Source: Desmodesmus armatus (lineage: Eukaryota > Chlorophyta > Chlorophyceae > Sphaeropleales > Scenedesmaceae). From it: a stretch of 64,000 nucleotides of DNA. The stretch lies in contig VIIQ02000717.1 in the NCBI GenBank assembly GCA_007449985.2, positions 20,412 through 84,411 of the forward strand, written 5' to 3'. Position numbers and translations under genes: made by a program. This document shows positions 45,796 to 56,751 of this stretch, in pieces; within the stretch, counting starts at the first letter, position 1, and the number at the start of each line of letters is the position of its first letter. Below the pieces are notes generated by a model that did no database searches, was not told where the DNA came from, and saw nothing but the letters and a program-made list of their open reading frames with translations.

Positions 45796-46822
45796 ATGTC
45801 CACGTCCTCCAGCTCCTCCTCAGAGGATGAGGATCTGGCAAAGTTTGCATCAGTCGCCGTTTCTGCTGAGCAAATCCACACTCAAAGTCGTGTAGATGCT
45901 CAAAAGAGGGCTGTACAGGCCACACGGGCCCCCCTATCATCTGGTGCAAGACCTGCTGCTGTCAGTGCTGCCGCTGCTGCGGTTGCTGGCACCCCCAAGC
46001 ACGATGAAGATGAAGTCACCGGGCTGGACCTGGTCAGCGTAAAGGTCAGACACACGCTGTTATCATCAACGTAACACGCAGTCAGCAGCTATGCATGTAG
46101 ATGGTCTACAGCAACTCTTATTCCTGCCAGCCTGGCAGGAGCTCATGCTGTTTGCGCAGAGGCCTTGTCCTGCAGCTACAAACCCTTTACAATGCTGCAT
46201 CAGCATCATTTAACGAGCCCACGTACATAATCTGCTGCAGAACTGTGTCTGCCAGCTCGCTTTGTTGAACGCTGCATCCTCTTTGCAACCTCTTAATCCT
46301 GCAGATCGCTGCTGCCTTGGATGCTATGGTTGCCAAGAAACTAGGAACAGCAGACATCCCAGCAACGACAACAACAGCAACAGTATCCCCTGGCCCACAC
46401 AGCACACCTCGGCCCTCTAGCCTAGCAGCAGCAGCCAGCACGGGCCAAACACCAGCACACGCCTCAGCAGATGCTGCTGCTGCCAGTCCCATCAACGTTT
46501 TTGATGATGGGACCGGTGTGCAGCTTTTCCGCACAGTGCCCAGAGGCACTCCCTGCATCATTCCGCACAGCAGCAGGGCAGATGTCTGGGAGGCTCTTTG
46601 TCAGGATCAGCACGATGCATCAGGTGCAGGAGCTTTTGGAAGTGCCAGTTTGCCACGGACGCAGCCCATGCGCGATCAGATTCCTCGCCTCTGCTTGGCA
46701 GAGGCCAGCCGGCAAGGCTGCAAACGGAAGCATGAAGAGATCCTAGCCGCGCTGACAGTAGAGGGGAAGGCGCTGCGTGCCGCAGCAGCTGCTGCAGGGT
46801 ATGCAAACAGGGCTGTCCCAGG

Positions 46823-46854
<32 letters not shown>

Positions 46855-47012
46855 CAGCAGCAAAGGTAGTGAACACGGCTGGGTGGGTGAAGTGTTGGAG
46901 GCGGCTGAAAGGGCAGAAGGCACCTGGGGTTGTGGTGGATGCCAAGCCTTGGGTACCTCATGAGGACAGGGCGGCAAAGCTGTTAGGCAAGCCGCCTGTT
47001 GCAGCTGGTTAG
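45796..47012 (+). CDS. Unknown Ser/Ala-rich acidic protein, two exons
   Basis: Exon 1 (45796-46044) and exon 2 (46305-47012) join in phase 0 to 318 residues. The N-terminus is MSTSSSSSSEDEDLAKFASV, an acidic-serine tract typical of casein-kinase-2 targets and many nucleolar proteins. The ordered parts are TGLDLVSVKIAAALDAMVAKKLG across the junction, SPINVFDDGTGVQLFRTVPRGTP in the middle, and a basic end with WVKCWRRLKGQKAPGVVVD. A Ser-Asn run comes from AGC/AAC repeats. The KRKHEE motif could be a nuclear signal. I do not recognise the family. The start is the first ATG, following a TTTATAAAAAAA stretch at about 45750 that may be part of the promoter. Confidence 0.6.
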
Positions 47013-48839
47013 GTAGCACTGCGTTTTGCTTCCTGCACTGTTCCGCACAGTATGGAGTCTGTACTGGGCCTTGATGGCTTGTTGGTATGTAGGGGGTGCT
47101 GTCAGCATGCAGGCGCTGAACATGTACATGATCACAGCTGCAGAAGTGAAGCCCTGTACCTAGCTCTATTTCTGATAATCTATCTGAGTGCTGACTGCCG
47201 GCATGGTTTGAGCAGCAGCATGTTTTGTATTGGTGTGATGCAGCCACATGCCAGTTGCACCTTGGGTGTGTGCGTCGCTGCTTTCCACAGTTGTGAAACT
47301 GGGGAAGCAGGGCATGCATAATGTTTGCTGGTTGGCGTATGCTGCCAGCTGGCACCCCGGCTGCTGCCGTCACACTCAGAGTGCCATGTTGTGATGACGC
47401 AGCTGGTCCTGCTGCTGCCAGCGTCTGTGCAGCATGGTTGTACCCAGCCTCGTGTAGCCATTCGGCATGTATTACAGTACTATATCAGTGCTATAGGCCT
47501 CCATGGGTTGCTGCTGCCGTGTGTCTGGCCCCAATCTTGAGGGTCTGCCTTGAAAAGTATGGAAACTTTGCGAGTGGCAACACGGCTACTTGTGGTGTGC
47601 AGGCAGTTGGCCATTTGGTAATCACTGTGTGTGTGGCAGATTGGGAGCTTGCTGCTTTTCAGTAGCTTGATTTCTGGTATCAATCAAGCTTTGGAGAGAA
47701 TGTGCGGAGGTACTTGTTGTAGTAAGACCGCAGAGGCTGGAGGTACTGTGAATGCCAAGGCTGCTAGCAAGTTGCACTGCAGGCAGTGATCAATGCCGCA
47801 CTGCCGGTCACTGCATTATTAGGTGTGCTGTGTCACTAATACATCTGCAGACACCCGTATCATTATATCAAGAGATTGAGTTGGGCTGAGCCCTGTCATT
47901 GCTGTTGTAATAAGATCGCAGAGGCTGAAGCTGCCCTGTCTGTCAACGAAAAGAAGTAGGTAGTGATGCTGTTTGTAGGTTGTCCGCTTTGTGCATGAAG
48001 ACTGCATAGTTTATGCACATGTCTGACATATGCAGAAGGCATTTTACTCCCAGCCTGATAGATACCTCGAGCTGCTCCACAGTTGTTTGATGTCATGATG
48101 TTCCACAACATCAGCCTTCGTATCATGAGGTGATGCACTTATTACAACGTCATGCAAGATGCTGAACCAATCAAGGGCTGCGGCCTGCACTTCTGTCACA
48201 GGTCCTATGGCCAGACTCAGATGTTCTGGTGCCAGCATGTAGGGTGTGCAGACGCACAATTTTCCAGCGCCCCTAGTTCCCCAGCATGCTGCAGTTACTA
48301 ACTGCAAGTCAGCAACTTGGGCAGGGTGACGCAGGGTGGCCCTGCGATAATTGCCCATTTGGCAGCATGCAAACCCATAATCTGCAGCCATTCGCTGCTC
48401 AGATCTTCCCACCTACGATTGATGCAGACGCCAACTTGCACGCTGCTGCCAACAGCAGCAAAAAAGGGGGCAGTCAGCACATCCCCCCCAGCCAGTCGGC
48501 TGTTTCATCAAAACAGGATCACCCACGGATCATAACAGCACCGCCGATCATCTGCCAAGCATCAGTTGAGCTTCGACAACACTAAGACAGCGCACACATG
48601 CACACAGGGCACACGATGCTTGCCGCCCAGCAGGCACTGCAGAATCAGCTGCAGCGATCAAACCCTGCGTCAAAAGCTGAACCGCCGTCTGGTCAAACCC
48701 CCATATATGATCACGCAACACGATCAAGCTTCTTCAGTCATGAGGCTCGCATGCGCCACCACGACGTGTGCAAGGGTCTGCATCCCCAAGGGTTCAGGCT
48801 CCCTAAACCCTAGGATGCAGTGCCCTAAACCCTGCGTGC
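47013..48839. other. Intergenic stretch with repeat C copies
   Basis: Lies between the unknown acidic gene and the collagen-like gene (opposite strands, converging). It carries repeat C in full at 47901-47970 and a shortened, more diverged copy at 47715-47750. No gene was recognised. Confidence 0.4.
47901..47970 (+). repeat. Dispersed repeat C, copy 3
   Basis: Nearly identical to copy 1 at 17371 over about 65 bases, with GTG to CTG in the conserved frame (V to L). Confidence 0.8.
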
Positions 48840-51597
48840 TTAGTAGCCGTTATAGTTGCCGTCGGTGGTGTCGGGACTCCAGTAGCCGTTGCTGGGGCCC
48901 CCAGCCCCTGGGCCAGGTGCGGGTGTGCTGGGGACCCATGGCTCCTCCTCGTGGGGGCAGTGGTGGCAGACGGCTGCTGCCCAGATGTGGGCCTGCTTGT
49001 AGTCGTTGGTAGACTTGGCAGTGCAGATCACCTGCAGCACACAGCAACAGTAGGTCAGCAAGCAATTCTGCAGAGCGGACCTGGGCCAGGGCGTGCTTGC
49101 GGGCGCCCTTGCAATGTGGTCGCTGAGAAGGCTTTAGTGCTGTTTATCTTTGAATGCAATGGTACCATACTGTACTGTATCTCGGATTGCGGTACACGAG
49201 CTGTACACAAGGGCAGTACAGAAGCTTGCTCGAGCCAGAGTGCCCTGGGGGGCGTCCTTGCCAGTCTTGTCGCTGACAAAACTATACTGATGTTTCGTAC
49301 TGTTCTATCGCACTGTATTGTACTGTTCTATCGCACTGTATTGTACTGTACAAGCAGTACACAAGGGCACTACACAAGGGCAGTACACAAGCGCAGTACA
49401 GAAGCTTACCTGTGCCAGAGCACCCTTGGGTGCGTCCTTGCCAGTGTGGTCGCTGACAAAGCCTGGATGCTGTTTTTGTACTACAAAAACACTGTACTGT
49501 ACTTCAGAGTGCGGTACACAAGCTGTACACAAGGGCAGTACACACGCTCACCTGTGCCAGAGCGCCCTTAGGGGCATCCTTGCCGGTCTTGTCACTGACA
49601 TAGAAGCCGGTGGCGTGTCCACGAGTCACTTGGCAGCTGAAGCCGGTCAGCCAGTCGCCGTTGCGGCAGGCGGCGCGCACGCAGACATCAGCTCCCTTGA
49701 TGGCAGAGCTCACTGCACCGCAGGGAACCATCTCCAGGATACCCTTGTAGGGAGCACTGCAGGTCTCTGTAAGCAGATGAAAACAGCAGCAGGAGGTCAG
49801 CAAGGGGCATGCACAGTGAGGGGCGCGTGGGCCCGCTGTTGAGGTCAGCAGGCTTTGGTTTGGACACAGTTGTTTGCAGGGTTGGACACAATTCCCAAAC
49901 ACTGTTCTGGTAAACATGCTTCTGGTAGCCCAACAATGGTAGGTAGTGGTCAGTCAACATGAGCACTGAATGGTCAAATAATGAGCTATGAAACCGTCAG
50001 GTTAGCATGTGAGCATGTAGCAACTTACCGCCCATGGGACCGGGGGCGCCAGCAGGGCCGGGTGCACCTGGTGCACCAGGCGCACCTGAAAATGCATACA
50101 GAGAGCCACAAGGAACAGCTCAACATCATTAGGCGAGTCAGCAACACTGACTAAGGTTTTAACCCCGAAACCCAACCCCTGAACCTTGGATGCTTGCAAA
50201 CTGGCCCAGTAGCCTGCCAGCTAATCGGCCCAGCTGGCTCCTTGCTAGGGCATACCGGACAATGCAGTGATTGCGCAGGCAGGTGAAGCAGTGCAGTCCC
50301 CATGAACACTGCATACAGCAAACCAATAGCTGTTACTGTTACATGGTTCAGGCTGAATCACAGCAGGGCAGCAGGAGCAACAGGACAAGACTCTCCCGGC
50401 AAGCAGGTGGGAGTGTACTGAACGTGCAGCAGTGTTATTGGGGGTTCAGGACCCTAAAACCTTCAGGTTTACCTGGCTTGCCATCAAGGCCTGGAGCGCC
50501 TGGCTTGCCGGCAGCACCAGGGGCTCCGGTCTCGCCTCCTGGGTTGCCATCGGGACCCTGCTTTCCATCCACACCAGGTGCGCCCCTAGGGCCAGGGGGG
50601 CCGACAGGGCCGGCGGGAACTGTTTTGAACAGCAGCAGTACGATACAGCAGCAGTACAGCGGTAGGAGCGTGAGTGTGAGCAGCTGGCGGTACAAGCAGG
50701 CCCTTGGCTGGTGCTGTGGTGTGTTGACACGTGGTGGAACAGGGGCTGGGACGCGCTGGAAACATGGTACGATGCGGCTGTGTTTGTGTGTGTGATGTGT
50801 ATGTGGTGTGACAGGATGTGACAAGGAACGTTCATGAGCAGTAGTCTGCCTTCGGGACGGATGAACGCTGTGCCTAGCAGTGGCTGCAGCTGCACTCACC
50901 GTTGGGGCCATTGCCATTGCCGTAGCCAGGGTATGTAGCTGTGTTGACAAATGCAAGAAAGAAAACATCAGCAACACAATCTTTGGTCAAAAGTCCAGAC
51001 AGTAGCAAAGACCCACATAAAGAGGGGTGTTCCTGTCTGTTGTCAGTAGTGCTGGATGCTGCCTGTGCACAAACCGCCTAATCGACTGCTGCAGCAACGA
51101 GCTAAGGTTATGAGCTGTTTGAATCAGGAAATGCAAGGATCAATTGAATGCGTCGAGCATGCGCTGACGATGTTGCAAAACAGCTGTTTCGGCAGTCTGC
51201 TGCTGGTTTCTGACCACTCACGCAGACCACTTACGCAGAGGGGGGAAGTAGGAGCTGTCACCGTAGTAGCCGTGGCCCTCTCCCTGAGGAACAACAGCCT
51301 TCAAATCGGCCTTACAGGCGAAGGCATCGCAAGTGGCCTTCTGTGCATTGGCACCTGGACAAACACGAACACGTGCAGTACACAAAGTAAGAAGACAGCA
51401 ACATTCGAAGATGAAAGCAACCTTCAACGCATTGTTGTGCCGCTTGTGTATCTCGCCCTACTGCTTGGCAGTACGCAGTCCCTGCTGACGCTGCCCTCCT
51501 CGAAGCAAGTTAAATGTCTGCGGAACATCCATTCTGTACCTGTGCACAGCACTGCCAGCAGTACCAGAGCCCCGAAGGCCCTGCAACCACGAGCCAT
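48840..51597 (-). CDS. Secreted collagen-like (Gly-X-Y) protein, 7 exons
   Basis: Exons 51597-51540, 51354-51235, 50938-50900, 50619-50473, 50085-50029, 49766-49552 and 49031-48840 join in phase to 275 residues. Exon 1 encodes a signal peptide ([20 protein letters not shown], with ANA following). Exons 4 and 5 encode about 21 Gly-X-Y triplets, rich in Pro at X and Y, with one extra Gly as an interruption in the GNPGGETG segment. A Cys-rich domain follows (exons 6-7): [56 protein letters not shown], and a Pro/Gly/Tyr tail. Role and partners are unknown; a cell-wall or extracellular-matrix protein is the obvious inference, with the triplet region able to trimerise if hydroxylated. Exons 4 and 5 are both phase 1-1, so they could be duplicated or skipped without frame loss. 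The intron after exon 6 holds three echoes of that exon's end. Confidence 0.85.
49078..49475 (-). repeat. Three echoes of collagen-like gene exon 6 end
   Basis: In plus-strand order, copies at about 49078-49130, 49225-49282 and 49407-49470 repeat the exon end at 49550-49605 (CCTGTGCCAGAGCGCCCTTA and on to GTCTTGTCACTGACA). The nearest copy keeps the donor AC and 85-90 percent identity. The middle one has lost the donor. The farthest is most diverged. Between them lie GTACACAAGGGCAGTACA and CGCACTGTATTGTACTGT repeats. Confidence 0.93.
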
Positions 51598-54305
51598 CTG
51601 TTGTCGTTTCTGGCTGAGGTTGGAAATGTCGGACCAGTTGATAGCAGAAACAACTTCAGCAACGTTCGTGTGGCTCTTCGAAGCGCCTGTCCCAGTAGCT
51701 GGGGCAATGAAGTAGTCCTCACGTCAAAAACCGGACAAAACCTTTTGAAATGTGTTGCGCCCAAGCACTGCTTACTAAACTCATATCGTTGAGCGTACAT
51801 CATCTTATCATTTCGGGCCTGCTGCAGGTGCACAACACCAATGTCACCACCAAGTGGGGTGCGGCACGCTGCGTGCCCTTTGTGCGCCGGCTTCGAAGGA
51901 TTGCCTTGCTGCTGAATGTAAATCTCTCAGCTTTTGAATTTGTTCTGTTGCTGACGTGAAATTATTTAACTGGCTTGCACTGTCTTATGTTGCATCTGTG
52001 CACTGATGCAATGTTGATGCACTGCTGGCTAAGCAATGTTGACTTCACTGTGTTTATTTCACTATGTGAGTGTGCTGTCTCTTTGTACTCCAACGAAGCA
52101 GCGGCACAGGTGATCATCTTGCCAGATTCTGTCGCTACAGCCAGCTGTACGTATGCCCCTGTGGATGGGACATGTAGTGTTGGCTTGGATACCCCGGTTG
52201 AGGCTCTTGCTAGTTGCTTCTGATAAATGCCCGGTTGGCTGAACGCATGCCAGGTGTTCAGCAGCCAGGCCCTTCTGCTAATCACAAGATCTTGTCTTGA
52301 CACTCAGTGGCTAGTGCAGTATTCAGCAGATCTATCAACGTGACATGGTACTCAGTACCTGGCAGGTGGATGGGCTACTGTACATCACCTAGCTGTGGAC
52401 AGCTTGGTGATCTGGTATGCACATATACACTCTATATGTACACAGGAGTGCATTTCGTACATGAAATGCTTGACTTGCTGAGCACGGGAGGGGTGCCCCC
52501 CCCCCCCCCCCCCCTGCCAGGCCAGTATTCCTGTGGTTCCATGCAGTCGGTGTGGACTGATCACATCATGACTCAGCAGTGCTTGAACTGCATGGCAAAC
52601 CACTACGATACGCCCCTGAAGACGTATGTTGCAGCATTGAGTGCAATCAATGCGCACAATCACGCAGGGATGGTAAAGCACTACTGCACCTGTAGGCCGC
52701 TCACAATACTGACTCCAATCATTGAAGCACGATGCTTCAACATGCCAATGTGCAAACAGTGTTGACTTGGGATTTCGGACAGAGTCTGTCACCCTGGACT
52801 TTCCATACACCGCACATGGTTGCTGCAAGGTGTGACAGGCTTTACAAGGCAATCCGCCACACACTGTGCAACTTCTGAAGGGGCTCTTGCACTCCAGAGA
52901 ATTTTGTCCAGGCACTAGTGCTCAACAGCTGTCTTGACGCTCAGTACTTGACAATTAATTTGGGGCTGTGGGATTAAACTTGCCCCTGTGGTACCTTGTT
53001 CCAAACCAAATCAAATCAAAGTTACACCTGTAGCTATGAAGCTATGTTTGTAGACTTTGCGGTGCAATCGTTTCACGTTAGCAGGGGTTTTTACCAGTGA
53101 AGAACAGATAGGTAAGGCTGCTGAACACACCTTCCACGCAAGTAGTCAGTTACAGCCGGCGACTGTGTGTGCGTCACACAGTCAAGTGCCTGCATCCGAT
53201 GCATAGCTGAGGCAGCTATGCATGTGGGGCTTTGCCACCTCAGACAGAACAGGACTGATCAAAGCTCACACCACCTCTTCCAGCCAAGAAGAGGCCACAA
53301 CAATGTTGAACAGCAGCAACTACAATATATTTAAGGGCCTCATTAAGGATGCTCAGCATCCGCATCAGCGGCTGATGAAAGCTGGCCTCAACCAATCAAC
53401 AGACCATCTGCATTTTGTCAGGCTAATTGTCACAAGTGTGACACTGCCAGGCAACTAGTACTTGTGACACCAAGTTGCTGTGTTGCCAGCCCGACGCCTG
53501 CGCAACAAGCATCCGGTTTGGGTGCAAACAGCTGACAATCGGCGTGCATGTCACACGGGTGGACGTGCTGCCCTTACCAAACCTGGACATCGGTGCGAAA
53601 TCAGCTGAACCACCACAACAAATGACACCATGTTGATGACACAACACCCAGGTGTCACACAAGTGGCTGACATCCAATATGTCATGCAATCTCACGGAAA
53701 TTCAAAATGACAGCTGACAACAGGCACACATGGATGGGAAGTCTCTCCTGCAGTGCTACTGCTGCTTGTCGGCACTCGCCTGTGAAATTCAAACAAAGCA
53801 GCAGCATTTGCTGCCACACATTCAAACCCTGTGCTGGCCATAGCAGCCGATGTGGCAGCATGCTGCGGATGCGCAGCCCCTTTTGGGAAATGCAACAAGC
53901 ATTGCTATGGAAGGCACTACAGCATATGTACAACCAAGGAGCACGCACACTAGGAGGCCGCCCTGTACCCCATACCCCGGCCAGGGTATGGAACATACCA
54001 TGGCATACTGCTGCTGGGGTCATGCATTTGCACAGCAAGTGTCCAACCACTGCACCCCGTCAGGCGAGTACAGGCAAGCTGAAACCCCTGCACACCACCA
54101 GCAAGCCACACAGCCGCAGCACGGACGTGCTGACATGAATGCCTGACAGCACAACGAAGCCTTTTCCCAAACACAGCCAACTGCCCTGCTTACACCCACA
54201 CAAACACAGGGTACGCATACTAAACGATCACACAAACCAGTAAAGAAAGCATCACACAAATTACCAGCAACACCAGCAGCAGCCGCCATTTGCTGCTTGC
54301 TGAAC
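51598..54305. other. Intergenic stretch
   Basis: Lies between the collagen-like gene and the 3' end of the phosphoesterase gene. A C-run is at about 52497-52515. An exon-like piece at 51829-51900 (after CTGCTGCAG, reading VHNTNVTTKWGAARCVPFVR) is open but has no partner exons. No gene is called. Confidence 0.4.
54190..54194 (-). terminator. TGTAA poly(A) signal of the phosphoesterase gene
   Basis: TTACA on the plus strand (TGTAA on the minus strand) lies about 112 bases after the stop at 54306. Confidence 0.45.
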
Positions 54306-56712
54306 TCACAGCTGCTGCCTGATCCGTGGCACCTTGACATAATCCACAAGCCGCAGGCCCATGCTGGCAGTATTGGCTGCTGCCACTGCTGCTGCTGTTG
54401 CTGCCGCTCCCGCCGCCTCGTCATCCCCGCCCCTGCCCAACTGCCGATGGTCCCAGAGACCCGCTGCCTCAAAGTCCCCACTAAAGCTGCCAGCCCTATA
54501 GCTGCCAACCCCTTCTGCTGTCTCGGCAGGGACCCACCGAGAAGGGTATGCTGCAGCGTGAGCAGGAACACGACCGCTGCCTGCTCCACCTGGGCTGTAC
54601 CACCGTGGGTCTTCCCTCCAAGCAGTAGGCACTCGATCCATACCCAGAGTGAAAATCTCGAGGTCGCCATCGGCAGTGATATGCAGCCGCGACAGTCCCT
54701 TGAAATTTGCGATGCGAAGTGCAGAAAACGCCTCGTCGTAGTGCACGTGGAACCAGCAGACGCTGATATAGAGGTACAGCCCAACACAAAGCCCATCGCA
54801 GGTGTAGCAAGCAGCCAGTAGTACGCAAGCATGCCCCCGTAATATGCCAAAACCTGGAGACGAGATAGCGATGCAAATCCTGCTGCTGCAGTAGGAGCTG
54901 CGCACACTGCACTCCGCACAACAGCAATCGCTTCCGGGATATCATAAACTGCCATCGCAGCTTTGATGATACCGGGGTACAGCCCAAGGCTCCACGTGTG
55001 TGCCATGGCTCGAAGGCCCATGGGGTCGGGGAAGTGCTCGTCCTGGTACGCCTCGAACCAGCGGTACATGCTGCCCATGCCATCACTGCCCAGGGACTCA
55101 TACCTGCAGGCACATTACACGAAAATGAAGGTCGTTTCAGTTCAAATAACATTCGATGATGGTCTGATAACGATGGCCAGGGAGCTAGGGACGAAGCAGG
55201 CCTGATTGTTTGCCGGCGGGTGACACGCAACGAGCTTGCACCAGGAGATGCGGCAGCCCACCAAACGCAACAGGATCAACCATCCAGCTGATGGCATGTG
55301 GCGTCTGGAGGTCTGTGGGAGCAAGGCACCCTATACTTTCTGCAGCTGTGAAAGGGTATGTGGGGGTTGCAGCGGACGCCCAACACAATCATACTCCATA
55401 AGCTGATCCATTGCTCACTTGATGCAGATCTCCACACCCAGCTCCAACAGCAGCAGCAGCACAATCGCCAGGCTTAGGTGCGCCCCCGTATGCAGCATCG
55501 CCACCAGCAGCTGGTTACTGGCGCCCCCTGTCCGAAGCTTCACCAACGGCCCCACCACCGGTGACCGCCGCTTCTGCTTGCTGCTGCTGGTACTGCCTTT
55601 CACGGCTGCGCCTGCTGCCCCAGCCGCCGCTGCTGCTGCCGGCGCAGCCGGCGCTCCGGCCGCCACACTCCCTTGGCGCTGTGCACGCTGCGCCTGCTGC
55701 TGGCTGCGCGCGCGCTGCGCCTGCGCCTGCTGCTGCTCCTGCCGCTGCTCGGACACCGCCCCCACACCACCACCCCTAGCGAAGCCGAGACACAGGAGTA
55801 AAAACACGCAAGCCATGAACAACGAGAGGTAGCTTTCCATGAACAGGGAGTACCAGCAAGCCATGAACTCTTGGAGGAACACTGCGGCAAAGTCCCAGAG
55901 GGAGGTACTTGCTAGGAGAGCCAGGCCGGCGTTGCAGCGCGGCAGGATGGATACGATGGACAGGAAGTAGATGGCGCCCCCGATCACGTCAAAGCGGGAG
56001 TTCTTGAACCTGTAAGCAACAGGCAGCAGCAGCACCAAGAGCTGTTAGCATCATTGAAGCGATAAAAACTCTCTGCTTTGCACCACGCCGCGGTCTACAA
56101 AGCAGAGCTGAGCAAAGCAAAGGCACTCTCATTGCGCACGTGCTGCTGACCACTTCATTGCGCATGCTCCTTGCGAATTGCTGGACACGCTCAATTTGTA
56201 TATTTGGCTCCCACATGCTGCCTGCACACACCCCTGGCCCCAAGAGCCTAAACCCCCACATTTAGCCCCTAAACCCCAGCATACCTGAACAAGTGCAGGT
56301 TGTTCCGGCCCAGCTTGAGCGACGTAGCCGCAGACGGGAACAGCGCCGCACACTTGTACAGCCCGCTCGCCCCACCACTGCTGCCGCCCCCACCCCCACT
56401 GCTGCTGCTGCCCCCGACCCCAGCCGCCGCGGGCTGCGGCTGGCTGCTGCTACCGCTGCCACCATTGCTACCGTCTCCTGCTGCTGCTGCTGCTGCTGCA
56501 GCGGCACCGGGTGCCGCCGCTGCTGTGCCACCATAGCTACTGCTGCCCAATCCAGGGCCAGCGGCAGCAGCAGCAGCATCGTAGTGCGATGCTAGGGGTG
56601 AGTGGCCCCCCTCCCAAAGGTCAGAGCTGCTGGGGCTCATGGGGCAGTGCCAGGAAAGGGACTCTGCATTCCACACGCTGCTGCTGTTCATGTTCCTACA
56701 GCAAGGAATGAA

Positions 56713-56751
<39 letters not shown>

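Noticed and set aside
51829..51959. Exon-like VHNTNVTTKWGAARCVPFVR after CTGCTGCAG
   Set aside because: No partner exon, no recognisable family and no clear donor; chance open frame cannot be excluded.
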